From contig NZ_KB893979.1 in NCBI RefSeq assembly GCF_000374345.1, forward strand, positions 1 to 64,000: DNA of 64,000 nucleotides, written 5' to 3'. This stretch comes from Heyndrickxia acidiproducens DSM 23148. Lineage in GTDB: Bacteria; Bacillota; Bacilli; Bacillales; Bacillaceae_C. Below are positions 37,322-46,869 of the stretch, piece by piece. The notes beneath the pieces are model-generated. The model was not told the origin of the DNA and ran no database searches. It saw only the letters and a list, made by a program, of their open reading frames with translations. Every line of letters starts with the position of its first letter. The stretch's first letter is position 1. Position numbers and translations under genes: made by a program.

Positions 37322-38323
37322 ATGGCATTCTCATTTCTACCATCTACCAAAAAAATCGGTAATATCATCATCAAAGATCATGTCGTCCGCTATCTTGAAC
37401 TGAGACAGGCCAATCCGCCTGTAATCCAGAAGTTTGGGGAACATGATCTTCCGGAAGGGCTTATCCGTGACGGAAAGATTGCCGATGCAGAGACACTTGC
37501 GATGATTATGGAAGAATGCCTCGATGATTGGGGGGTGAAACGGGGAAAGCACCCGATCCGTTTCACCATCCCTGATCATTATGTGATTGTGCGCAAGGTG
37601 GCGATTCCTAAAGAAGTCGCTGTTGATGAAATCGAAGGATATATTTACATCGAACTTGGCTCCACGATCCATCTGCCATTTGAAGATCCGGTATTTGACT
37701 ACACATTCCTGTCCCAAACCGGTAATGAAAAGCAAATTCTCTTATTTGCTGCGCCCGAAGTGATCGTCCGCGAGTATGTGGATTTTTTTAACGGGTTCCA
37801 TCTCAATCCGGTTGCTGCCGATCTCTCCCCTTTATGTGTTTACCGCGCTTTTTATCATTTGAATGCTATTAACCCGGCGGACCATATCCTGCTGCTGCAG
37901 TTTGATTTAACGGCGGTGAATGCTGCGGTTTTTCATCAGCACTACCCGTTTCTTACGAGAGAGATAGAGATTGATTTGCCGGTTTCTAAATGGGAATCCA
38001 GTACCGATGCTTTCGGGGAGAAAAAGTACCGCTGGCCGGAAAAAGATCCAACCCTGCGGTACGAAATCGTGAATCTCATGAAAGAACTGGACAGGATCGT
38101 CAATTATTACCAGTTTTCGATACGGCAGGGCAAGGCCAAAATCACTAAAATTTTACTGAATGGCGATTATCCGTATTTGTCTAAAATGGAACACGATTTA
38201 ACGGAACAAATCGGCCTGCCGGTTGAAACGCTCCGGACGGAAATGGTTTCAACGTCTGCAGGCGCAGGATTTTCCGCACGCTATGCACCTGTTTTGGGGC
38301 TGGCGCTGAAAGAGGTGAACTAG
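37322..38323 (+). CDS. pilM: PilM, actin-like pilus assembly ATPase
   Basis: 333 aa cytoplasmic actin-fold protein that binds the N-terminus of PilN and links the ATPase to the membrane alignment complex. The actin-like pieces are diverged but the order fits PilM (IGNIIIKDHVVRYLEL, IPKEVAVDEIEGYIYIELGS, LLLQFDLTAVNAAVF phosphate-2-like, LNGDYPYLSKMEHDL adenosine-like). TAAGGAGCATTCCC precedes the ATG. pilN starts directly at its stop. Confidence 0.88.
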   Translation: MAFSFLPSTKKIGNIIIKDHVVRYLELRQANPPVIQKFGEHDLPEGLIRDGKIADAETLAMIMEECLDDWGVKRGKHPIRFTIPDHYVIVRKVAIPKEVAVDEIEGYIYIELGSTIHLPFEDPVFDYTFLSQTGNEKQILLFAAPEVIVREYVDFFNGFHLNPVAADLSPLCVYRAFYHLNAINPADHILLLQFDLTAVNAAVFHQHYPFLTREIEIDLPVSKWESSTDAFGEKKYRWPEKDPTLRYEIVNLMKELDRIVNYYQFSIRQGKAKITKILLNGDYPYLSKMEHDLTEQIGLPVETLRTEMVSTSAGAGFSARYAPVLGLALKEVN

Positions 38324-39100
38324 ATGCTGGTTGACATTAATCTGCTGCCGAAAAAAGAGCTGAAAAATATTGCGCTTCTCTTTTGGGGAGGTATTTTAAT
38401 CGTTGCTGTCATTATTTTTCTGATTGTCTTCTATTTCGCGCTCCATGCCGCAAAGCAGGAACTGGACAGCACCAGCCAAAAGATCAGGCAGGTTGAATCC
38501 GCGCAGGCAATAGAACAGGCAAAACAAAAGAGCAATACGAACGCGCAGGATTTGCAAAAACTCGAGGCAGCCGTGAACTGGGCAAACGACTATCCGGTAA
38601 AAGCGGTGCCAATTCTGGAACAGCTCACAACATTACTTCCCAAATACGGCTACATCCGGCAATTTTCCTGCTCGGAAACCAGCGCAGAAGCCACCATCCA
38701 ATTCGATTCAAATGATGAGGCTGCATATTATCTGAAACGTTTAAATGACAGCAAATACTTCAGCGATGCTGTCCTCACCAGCATCCAAACGGAAGAAATG
38801 CAAAGCGGAGCGGCTTCAAATTCCGGGACGCCAGCTGCAAATACAAAAGCAGCTTCGGAAACGAAAACGGCTGCACAATCCGCTTCAAATACCAGAGCAA
38901 ACCCGGATGGCCCGAAAAATTCAGAAACCTCATCCGGCATCAGCTCCGATGCAAACGCAAGTACAGCTTCGTCATCAAATACAGATGCCGCCGTTTCTGC
39001 AGGCTCAAGCCATATACTGCCGGTTTATTTAGCCAGCTATACGATGCAGCTGAATAAAGATGCGCTCAACGCGGCGGAAAAGGAGGAGAAAAATAATTGA
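38324..39100 (+). CDS. pilN: PilN, pilus alignment membrane protein
   Basis: 258 aa. MLVDINLLPKKE contains the INLLP motif that docks into PilM. One membrane helix (about 17-40, IALLFWGGILIVAVIIFLIV), then a coiled coil and a small alpha/beta domain (to about 155). Residues about 160-230 are a Ser/Ala/Thr/Asn-rich low-complexity stretch, then a short ordered end (ILPVYLASYTMQLNKDA). The long linker is unlike Gram-negative PilN. It starts the base after the pilM stop. Confidence 0.9.
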   Translation: MLVDINLLPKKELKNIALLFWGGILIVAVIIFLIVFYFALHAAKQELDSTSQKIRQVESAQAIEQAKQKSNTNAQDLQKLEAAVNWANDYPVKAVPILEQLTTLLPKYGYIRQFSCSETSAEATIQFDSNDEAAYYLKRLNDSKYFSDAVLTSIQTEEMQSGAASNSGTPAANTKAASETKTAAQSASNTRANPDGPKNSETSSGISSDANASTASSSNTDAAVSAGSSHILPVYLASYTMQLNKDALNAAEKEEKNN

Positions 39101-39852
39101 ACCTCCGATTGAATCAAAAACAGATGATCCTTATGATTTCCCTGCTGCTCGTCTGCATTGCCGGTGCGGCTGCCCTGTACTGGTATGTGCTGGCGCCGGT
39201 AAAAACCGAAACGGCAACGAAAAAGTCTACTTTAAAGTCGGAACAGCAGGTGCTCTCGTCTTTGCAGTCCCGTGAGCAGGAGAATCCGGATATGCAGTTG
39301 GCCACGATTGTAAACCTGTTGAAAAAAGTGCCGGCAGAACCGCTGACAGAACAATTTCTGCTTGACTTTCAAATGGCAGAGTCTCTTTCAGACAGTTTAA
39401 TAACCGAAACGGAATACAATCAGGAGGCAGATTCGGATAGCGGTTCATCGTCTGCCGGCCAATCTCAAGGCACGCAAAATAAGCAGCCCGCATCATCAGA
39501 AACAGCAGCTGCCGCGTTGCCGTCCGGCATAAAAAAACTGACCTACACGTTAACAGTAGCGTCACCGGACTATAAAAGCATGACCACTTTTTTAAAAACG
39601 ATTGAAAACCTTTCACGGATTACGGCGATTGAGTCGATTGATTTTAATCAGTCTGAAGATACAGGCGCCGCTTCAAGCAGCAGCACGGCGTCTGATGCAA
39701 GTTTGAAATATACTGTGACGGTTTCCACCTTTTATGATCCGCAATTAAGCCATTATGCCGATTATTTGCCGGAGATTATGGTGCCGTCGCCAAGCCATAA
39801 GCGTGATCCGGTTTCCGGCCAACACACCCGAGCGGCTGATGCCTTGCAATAA
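39097..39852 (+). CDS. pilO: PilO, pilus alignment membrane protein
   Basis: 251 aa. One membrane helix near the N-terminus (about 10-30, MILMISLLLVCIAGAAALYW), a coiled coil, then a ferredoxin-like fold interrupted by a Ser/Gln/Ala-rich insert (about 108-145). The strands KLTYTLTVASPDYKSMTTFLKTIENLSRITAIESI are typical of the PilO core. Partner of PilN. TTG 39097 overlaps the pilN stop; the site is AAAAGGAGGA. Confidence 0.87.
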   Translation: MNLRLNQKQMILMISLLLVCIAGAAALYWYVLAPVKTETATKKSTLKSEQQVLSSLQSREQENPDMQLATIVNLLKKVPAEPLTEQFLLDFQMAESLSDSLITETEYNQEADSDSGSSSAGQSQGTQNKQPASSETAAAALPSGIKKLTYTLTVASPDYKSMTTFLKTIENLSRITAIESIDFNQSEDTGAASSSSTASDASLKYTVTVSTFYDPQLSHYADYLPEIMVPSPSHKRDPVSGQHTRAADALQ

Positions 39853-39918
39853 GTGAATGGAATCGACGGGAAAACCGGTCATATAGTATAAACAAGCTGA
39901 TGAATGGGAGGGATGCGT

Positions 39919-40680
39919 ATGAGTACGGTATGGATCATTTATTTTGCAGCGATGGGCCTTGTGTTCGGTTCGTTTTACAATGTGGTCGGCCTGCGTGTGC
40001 CCAAGCACGAATCAATTGCTTATCCCGGTTCGCACTGCCCGAAATGCGGCCATCCATTAAGCTGGTATGAAAATATTCCGGTGTTTTCTTTTCTGTTTTT
40101 AAAAGGAAGATGCCGCGGCTGCAAGGCCCCGATTTCTGTAATTTATCCGGTTTTTGAGGCGATTACAGGCCTCCTGTTTGCTTATGCGTTTTACCGGTTC
40201 GGCTGGAGCATGGAGCTTTTGCTTGCCTGCTTATTCATTTCATTGCTCGTGATTATTACCATATCCGATTTGGCGTATATGCTGATTCCTGATAGAGTGC
40301 TGCTTCCTTTTGCAATTGCCATCGCAGCGGTCCGGCTGTTTTACCCGGCAATGCCATGGTGGTCGGCCTGGGCCGGAGCCATACTTGGATTCGGCCTGCT
40401 TTATTTGATTGCGGCCGTAACAAAAGGCGGGATGGGTGGCGGCGATATTAAACTGTACTTTGTGATCGGTTTGGCCTTAGGGGTGGAACGGACTTTTTTG
40501 TCTTTTTTCCTGGCGTGCCTGTTCGGTGCGCTCTACGGGATTGGCGTGCTGGCTGCCGGCAGGTTTAAAAAGCGCAGCCCGATTCCTTTTGGGCCTTTTA
40601 TTGCAGCAGGTTCCTTGATTGCCTATTTTTTCGGGCATACCCTGATTGGCATTTATATGCAGTTTTCCGGGCTGCGCTGA
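39919..40680 (+). CDS. pilD: Prepilin leader peptidase PilD/ComC
   Basis: 253 aa aspartyl protease of the membrane that cleaves prepilins after the leader Gly and N-methylates the new end. The zinc tetracysteine CPKCGHP...CRGCKAP near residues 40-70, catalytic aspartates in SDLAYMLIPD and the GxGD-type GGMGGGDIKLYF, and about eight helices are seen. GGGAGGG precedes ATG 39919. Its location just before spoIIB is that of comC in B. subtilis, so it probably also processes competence pseudopilins. Confidence 0.95.
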   Translation: MSTVWIIYFAAMGLVFGSFYNVVGLRVPKHESIAYPGSHCPKCGHPLSWYENIPVFSFLFLKGRCRGCKAPISVIYPVFEAITGLLFAYAFYRFGWSMELLLACLFISLLVIITISDLAYMLIPDRVLLPFAIAIAAVRLFYPAMPWWSAWAGAILGFGLLYLIAAVTKGGMGGGDIKLYFVIGLALGVERTFLSFFLACLFGALYGIGVLAAGRFKKRSPIPFGPFIAAGSLIAYFFGHTLIGIYMQFSGLR

Positions 40681-40833
40681 TAGAAAAACAGACTCTTTCT
40701 GCGGCTGCAAAAAAGCCTCCGCTTATTGGCGGAAAATGCCGGAAAACAGCGAATTCCTTTTCCAACAAGGCGACAAAAGTCTTGTTCTTTTTTTTGCAAA
40801 TTATGTTAGCATAAAGCAAATCGGGGGCGAGAG

Positions 40834-41832
40834 GTGAAAAAATTGGACAAAGCGAACAAACCTGCAAAAGTGATCGTGAAAATTAATGGTAAAGCTGGCG
40901 GCGGAAACCGAGAAGTAGAAGTCTGCGATTGGAAAAATGCCGAGCATGAAGCTGCGGCTGCAGCTGATGGAAAAAAGGAAGATGAATCTTTTGACTGGGT
41001 GCTGCCGGAGCTCGATGCGGAAGAGGTAAAGGAATTCCAAATCATCAACTACACACCCGAGCCCAAGAAGAAAAAAGTGTTAAAAAAACTGAAATCTTCC
41101 AAATCGGTGCCGGCCATCTTTTTTTCTGTGGCTGCTGCGGTTGTGGTCGGGGCTGTATTGGGGTTGATTATTTTGAAAATCACGCAATACCAGGAAGGAC
41201 AAACCGCAAAATCCGCTTCACCGGCTGCCGGCATCTCCCTGCAAAGCGGGGCAGGAAAGGCAGCCCAGGCACAGCTGCCAAAGCTGAGTGTCGGCATTAT
41301 CCAGGCGGGCGTCTTCAGCAGCAAGGAGGCAGCTGATGCGGCACAGAAAGACCTGGCAGCCAAAGATCTTCCCGCCATGCAGCTTTCCATGAATGGCAGC
41401 CGGTTTATTTTTATGGGGACTGCCGGAAGTATCGAGTTGGCAAAAAAAATGGAAAATTATTTTTCCGCTGAAAATGTCGAGGCCTATGCAAAAGAAATCA
41501 GCTTTGCCAGCAAAAAAATTCAAACTGTGACAAGTCATGACCAAAACTTTGTGAAACAAACGGAACCGTTTTTTCAAAAGCTTTTACATGCTGCAGCAGG
41601 CGCCATGCAAAACGGCGAGCTGCCTTCCAAAGATCTGGAAGGCATGAAGCCCCTCTTTCAAAAAATCAGCGCGCTGGATAACGTAAAACAGCCAACATTG
41701 CAAAAGCTGAAAAAATATGAAACAGCCGGTTATGAATCTCTTCTGTCATACCAAAAAAACGGCAATAAACAGGATTTAATGGAAGCACAGCAAAACTTGC
41801 TTGACTATATTAAAGTATACAGCGGGCAATAA
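40834..41832 (+). CDS. spoIIB: SpoIIB, septal sporulation protein with SPOR-like domain
   Basis: 332 aa, the same length as B. subtilis SpoIIB, which acts at the polar septum in engulfment. N-terminal cytoplasmic region with VKINGKAGGGNREVEV and FDWVLPEL, a single membrane helix (about 88-110, AIFFSVAAAVVVGAVLGLII), and an extracellular part beginning with a SPOR-like fold (about 150-225, VGIIQAGVFSSKEAADAAQK) followed by helices. GTG 40834 is 6 bases after GGGGG; TTG 40843 is an alternative. Position between comC/pilD and maf is conserved. Confidence 0.88.
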   Translation: MKKLDKANKPAKVIVKINGKAGGGNREVEVCDWKNAEHEAAAAADGKKEDESFDWVLPELDAEEVKEFQIINYTPEPKKKKVLKKLKSSKSVPAIFFSVAAAVVVGAVLGLIILKITQYQEGQTAKSASPAAGISLQSGAGKAAQAQLPKLSVGIIQAGVFSSKEAADAAQKDLAAKDLPAMQLSMNGSRFIFMGTAGSIELAKKMENYFSAENVEAYAKEISFASKKIQTVTSHDQNFVKQTEPFFQKLLHAAAGAMQNGELPSKDLEGMKPLFQKISALDNVKQPTLQKLKKYETAGYESLLSYQKNGNKQDLMEAQQNLLDYIKVYSGQ

Positions 41833-41883
41833 TATTCTTTCTATCTTTCTTTAACTGCAGAGCGGATATTGGAATTTTAATTG

Positions 41884-41927
41884 AAAAAGCGGTGTGCATC
41901 TGAAAAGTCCATGCCCGCCGCTTTTTT
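41884..41927 (+). terminator. Terminator after spoIIB
   Basis: AAAAAGCGG..GCAT pairs with ATGC..CCGCTTTTTT (small internal bulges), ending in a T-run. Confidence 0.9.
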
Positions 41928-41968
41928 CGCGCTGTAAAAAAATTTTGGCAAAAGGTTTTCAAATGTGA

Positions 41969-41997
41969 TTGTCTGATTGTTCTATTTTTGGTATCAT
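41969..41997 (+). promoter_or_regulatory. Likely maf-radC promoter
   Basis: TTGTCT (41969-41974), 17-bp spacer, TATCAT (41992-41997), 42 bp before maf. Confidence 0.65.
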
Positions 41998-42038
41998 GCA
42001 CTTGTATCTCCCTATTTTATCGTAAAGGACTTGTGAAG

Positions 42039-42629
42039 ATGATGGACCTCATTTTGGCTTCCGGATCTCCCCGCAGAAAAGAACTTCTTGAAAAATTACA
42101 GCTTCCATTTGTAACCGTTCCAAGTGATGAAGATGAACAAATTGATCTAAACCGGCCGTCCGATGCAGTAGTGATCGAGCTTGCACGCAGAAAGGCAGAA
42201 AGTGTCGCCGCGCGTTTCCCGGCAGGCATCGTAATCGGCGCGGATACGATCGTAGTCTTTGACGGGCAGATCCTTGGCAAACCGAAAGACCGCGGACATG
42301 CCCGCACCATGCTGCGAAGCTTATCCGGGCGCACGCATTCTGTTTATACGGGCGTTGCCATTTGCAGCTGGGGCGGAACCGAAACCTTTTTTGAAAAAAC
42401 GGATGTCACTTTTTGGGCGTTGTCCCAAGCAGAAATTGAACGTTATCTGGACAGCGGTGAACCGTTTGATAAGGCCGGCGCTTACGGCATTCAAGGTTTG
42501 GGCGCGTTATTGGTTGAAAAAATCCGCGGTGATTTCTATACCGTTATGGGGCTTCCGATTGCCCGCCTGCACCGGGTACTGTCAACAAACCCGAAATATG
42601 CTGCACTTTACGGCCCCTCCACCTCCTGA
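42039..42629 (+). CDS. maf: Maf family nucleotide pyrophosphatase
   Basis: 196 aa. Hydrolyses dTTP/UTP and modified pyrimidine triphosphates; implicated in septum control in B. subtilis. The LILASGSPRRKELLEKL N-terminus (substrate loop), PSDEDEQ, GADTIVVFDGQILGKPKD and the DKAGAYGIQGLGA block are intact. AAAGGA lies 9 bases before ATG 42039. radC follows 23 bp downstream. Confidence 0.95.
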   Translation: MMDLILASGSPRRKELLEKLQLPFVTVPSDEDEQIDLNRPSDAVVIELARRKAESVAARFPAGIVIGADTIVVFDGQILGKPKDRGHARTMLRSLSGRTHSVYTGVAICSWGGTETFFEKTDVTFWALSQAEIERYLDSGEPFDKAGAYGIQGLGALLVEKIRGDFYTVMGLPIARLHRVLSTNPKYAALYGPSTS

Positions 42630-42652
42630 CCGCAAAAAAGGAGGAAACCCAT

Positions 42653-43336
42653 TTGCAAAAATTATTGATCAAAGATTTTCCCGCTGATGAACGCCCGCGT
42701 GAAAGATTGATTCAAAACGGCGCGGGCAGCCTCTCTAACCAGGAACTGCTTGCCATCCTGCTCAGAACCGGAACAAAAGAAGATTCGGTCCTCCAGCTCG
42801 CCAATCAGCTGCTGCACAATTTTGATGGCCTGCGCCTTTTAAAGGATGCCTCACTGGAAGAAATGACAGCAATGAAGGGCATCGGGACGGCTAAAGCAGT
42901 GCAGATTCTGGCTGCGATCGAGCTGGGCAGAAGAATCAGCAATTTAAAGCATAATGACCGTTATGTGATCCGGACCCCGCAGGATGGGGCAAACTATGTG
43001 ATGGACGATATGCGTTTTCTTGCCCAGGAACATTTTGTCTGTCTGTATTTAAATGTCAAAAACCAGGTCATCCACCGCCAAACCCTCTTTATCGGCAGCT
43101 TGAATGCATCGATCGTACACCCGCGCGAAGTATTTAAAGAAGCACTCCGGCGCTCTGCCGCTTCTATCATCTGCTTCCATAATCATCCATCCGGAGATCC
43201 TTCACCGTCAAAAGAAGACATTGAAGTTACCAAACGCCTCGCCGAGTGTGGTAAAATAATGGGGGTTGAAATACTTGACCATTTGATCATCGGCGAGAAA
43301 AAATTTGTAAGTCTTAAAGAAAAAGGGTATTTGTAA
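42653..43336 (+). CDS. radC: RadC-family JAB/MPN protein
   Basis: 227 aa. N-terminal helix-hairpin-helix-like part (NQELLAILLRTGT, MKGIGTAKAVQILAAIELG) and a C-terminal JAMM metalloprotease-like domain with HNHPSGDPSPSKED. Named for radiation resistance, but the true role is unsettled. TTG 42653 follows a near-perfect AAAAAAGGAGGAAACCCA. Position between maf and mreB is conserved in Bacillaceae. Confidence 0.94.
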   Translation: MQKLLIKDFPADERPRERLIQNGAGSLSNQELLAILLRTGTKEDSVLQLANQLLHNFDGLRLLKDASLEEMTAMKGIGTAKAVQILAAIELGRRISNLKHNDRYVIRTPQDGANYVMDDMRFLAQEHFVCLYLNVKNQVIHRQTLFIGSLNASIVHPREVFKEALRRSAASIICFHNHPSGDPSPSKEDIEVTKRLAECGKIMGVEILDHLIIGEKKFVSLKEKGYL

Positions 43337-43340
43337 GGCT

Positions 43341-43368
43341 TTGATTTTCGATTTGGTTAAGATATAAT
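43341..43368 (+). promoter_or_regulatory. Possible upstream mreB promoter
   Basis: TTGATT (43341-43346), 16-bp spacer, perfect TATAAT (43363-43368), starting just after the radC stop. Confidence 0.6.
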
Positions 43369-43462
43369 AAAACGTATGATTTTTACTGCTTGTTTTGCTG
43401 CCGAAACATTCAAAATGGATGCGGAAAGTTGCAATTGCTTCCAATTGATATAGGTTCTTGAT

Positions 43463-43490
43463 TTGACACAAATAATGGTTATTGTAAATT
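43463..43490 (+). promoter_or_regulatory. Possible proximal mreB promoter
   Basis: Perfect TTGACA (43463-43468), 16-bp spacer, TAAATT (43485-43490), 26 bp before the mreB start. Confidence 0.55.
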
Positions 43491-43495
43491 TATGA

Positions 43496-44533
<1,038 letters not shown>

Positions 44534-44542
44534 TTGGAAAGC

Positions 44543-44598
44543 GGAGAATGTATCGTAAAATCCAATTCTCCTGCCGTCATAAGTCTTGTACCGGCAGG
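44543..44598 (+). terminator. Two overlapping hairpins between mreB and mreC
   Basis: GGAGAAT (44543-44549) pairs with ATTCTCC (44565-44571), and CCTGCCG (44570-44576) with CGGCAGG (44592-44598). They share two bases, so they are mutually exclusive at the edge. A CTCTTTT follows shortly after. Probably a partial terminator or processing structure that sets the mreB:mreCD ratio. Confidence 0.55.
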
Positions 44599-44663
44599 GG
44601 AACTCTTTTGGGATTTGGCACTTATTTAAGAGGTGAACAGAGTTTTATATAGGAGTGGGTTCC

Positions 44664-45530
44664 ATGCCACAATTTTTTCTCAATAAGCGATTGATTGTAC
44701 TATTAATTAGTGTTATTTTGCTGGTTGCGATGATTGGATTTTCGTTAAGGGAGCGCGAACATATTTCAAAACCCGAGCAATTTGTGCGCGATATCGTTGG
44801 GCTCGGCCAATCCGTCATTGCCAAACCTGCCAACGGGCTTGCCGGATTTTTTGAAAATGTGCAGGACCTGAAAAATACATATACCGAAAATAAAAAACTG
44901 AAATCCCATTTGGACCAACTGACAAGCCTGGAAGCAGAGAACCGTGAACTTAAAAATGAGAACGAAAATTTAAAAGCGGCCATTAAGGAAAAAAATAGTC
45001 TCAGAGATTCTGAATCGATTCATGCCCAGGTCATTGCCCGCAATCCTGATAGCTGGTATGAGCAAGTTGTTATCGATAAAGGCGAAGTGAACGGCGTTTC
45101 AAAAAACATGGCGGTTATCACGGCCAGTGGTTTTATTGGAAAAGTGACCCAGGTTGATAAGTTTTATTCGACGGTCGAACTGCTAAGCTCTCCGGACAAA
45201 ACCAACCGCGTTTCCGCCAAGGTGCAAGGTACAAAAGATGTCTTCGGGTTAATTGAAGGGTATGATAAGAAGTCAAAATTGCTTCTTTTAAAACAGCTGG
45301 ATTTCGACATCAAAATTAAAAAGGGCCAGCATGTTGTGACATCCGGACTGAGCGGAATGTTCCCGAGCGGGCTTTTAATCGGCGATGTACAAAAGGTTGT
45401 GCCGGATGAAAACGGGCTGACACAAACGGCATATGTAAAACCGGCTGCTGATTTTTATGATGTGGCGAATGTTTTAATCATTAACCGGAAAGCGGAAAAA
45501 TTAAGTTCCATCACAGGGGGAAGAGAATAA
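44664..45530 (+). CDS. mreC: MreC, rod-shape determining protein
   Basis: 288 aa. N-terminal membrane helix (about 10-27), periplasm-side coiled coil (about 60-108, NKKLKSHLDQLTSLEAENRELK) and the beta-barrel domains (VIARNPDSWYEQVVIDKGEVNGV.., MAVITASGFIGKVTQV, TSGLSGMFPSGLLIGDV). Scaffolds the elongasome with MreD and PBP2-type enzymes. AGGAG 8 bases before ATG 44664 decides the start over GTG 44655. Its last base is the first of mreD. Confidence 0.96.
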   Translation: MPQFFLNKRLIVLLISVILLVAMIGFSLREREHISKPEQFVRDIVGLGQSVIAKPANGLAGFFENVQDLKNTYTENKKLKSHLDQLTSLEAENRELKNENENLKAAIKEKNSLRDSESIHAQVIARNPDSWYEQVVIDKGEVNGVSKNMAVITASGFIGKVTQVDKFYSTVELLSSPDKTNRVSAKVQGTKDVFGLIEGYDKKSKLLLLKQLDFDIKIKKGQHVVTSGLSGMFPSGLLIGDVQKVVPDENGLTQTAYVKPAADFYDVANVLIINRKAEKLSSITGGRE

Positions 45531-46048
45531 TGAAACGTATCATTCTCCCTCTGATCCTAAGTTTATGCTATATTGCGGAAAGTTTATTCGTACAATTTAT
45601 TTCGCCCCAATCCTTTGGCGCCAACTATATCATGGTTCCCCATTTCCTTCTGGCCGCACTGATTTTAATGGGGATGTACTACCGGCATAGAAGCACAGTG
45701 ATTTATGCTTTTGTTTTCGGAATGTTATTTGATGCGTTTTACACAGGCGTTTTGGGCATTTACTTGTTCTTCTTCCCGCTTGCAGTTTATCTCACAACAC
45801 GGCTGATGAAGATTCTCCAATCGAATCTGTTGATTGATACAGGGGTTGCTTTGCTCGGCATTGTGGTTGTTGAATTTCTTGTTTATGGCGTGAATGCATT
45901 GATTAATCCCCGAATTATGGGATTTAATGAGTTTCTCAATTGGAGGCTGTGGCCGACACTGATTTTAAATGCGGCTTTTTTTATATTGGCCTGGTATCCG
46001 TTGCGGAATTTTCTAATGCGCAGAATGAGAGAAGAACAGCAGGAATAA
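45530..46048 (+). CDS. mreD: MreD, rod-shape membrane protein
   Basis: 172 aa with five to six membrane helices and the usual MreD features (FGMLFDAFYTGVLGIYLFFFPLAVYL). Works with MreC in the elongasome. Start codon overlaps the mreC stop (TAATG), indicating coupling. Confidence 0.92.
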   Translation: MKRIILPLILSLCYIAESLFVQFISPQSFGANYIMVPHFLLAALILMGMYYRHRSTVIYAFVFGMLFDAFYTGVLGIYLFFFPLAVYLTTRLMKILQSNLLIDTGVALLGIVVVEFLVYGVNALINPRIMGFNEFLNWRLWPTLILNAAFFILAWYPLRNFLMRRMREEQQE

Positions 46049-46184
46049 GCGCGATGTCCGGAATCGTGATAAAATGAAAAAAGAGGAATTTCAGATACAT
46101 TTGTCGAATAGTAGATTACCTGTATGTCTGTAAGAGGGATTCGGGCACAGTACAGTTATCAGCCACTGAGGTGAGCAGTTTGAA

Positions 46185-46868
46185 ATGAAGAAAACGCAAA
46201 ATGTAACCATAAAGGGAACAAAAGACGGGTTAACCCTGCACTTAAACGATCTTTGCTCGTATGAAGATTTAAAATCAGAGCTGAAACATAAATTATTGGC
46301 GCATTCATCTGTTAAAGATGTGGAAAGCCCGATCATTACGGTTAAAATCCAGCTTGGAAACCGGTATTTGACTGCTGAACAGGAAGAAGAGATCAAAGAC
46401 CTGGTGCGTGCCCAGCGCAACCTGGTTGTTGATGAGATCATTAGCAATGTCGTGACAAAAGAAGCCGCAGCCAAAGCCAAACTGGAAAATGAAATTGTCC
46501 CGGTTTCGGCCATCGTCCGCTCCGGCCAGGTTCTGAAAGTGGAAGGCGATATGCTGCTTGTCGGGGATGTCAATCCTGGCGGTACGGTCATTGCAAATGG
46601 CAATATTTTTGTCATGGGGAACCTGCGGGGAATTGCCCATGCCGGACACAGCGGCAGGAGGGACGCAGTGATTGTGGCTTCGAATATGGTTCCTTCCCAG
46701 CTGCGGATTGCGGATTGTTTAAATCGTGCGCCTGACCATTATGCGAAAGAAGAGCGCCACGAAATGGAATGTGCTTACATAGATTCTTCCGATCAAATCA
46801 TCATTGACAGATTGCAAGTTTTAAAACATCTGCGGCCGAATATAACGAGATTACAAGGAGGGTTCTAA
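46185..46868 (+). CDS. minC: MinC, septum-site inhibitor
   Basis: 227 aa FtsZ inhibitor. N-terminal domain [16 protein letters not shown] and C-terminal beta-helix with [45 protein letters not shown], which binds MinD. GAGGTGA lies about 12 bases before the ATG. The 136-bp gap after mreD shows no clear promoter. minD starts one base after its stop. Confidence 0.95.
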   Translation: MKKTQNVTIKGTKDGLTLHLNDLCSYEDLKSELKHKLLAHSSVKDVESPIITVKIQLGNRYLTAEQEEEIKDLVRAQRNLVVDEIISNVVTKEAAAKAKLENEIVPVSAIVRSGQVLKVEGDMLLVGDVNPGGTVIANGNIFVMGNLRGIAHAGHSGRRDAVIVASNMVPSQLRIADCLNRAPDHYAKEERHEMECAYIDSSDQIIIDRLQVLKHLRPNITRLQGGF

Positions 46869-46869
46869 T

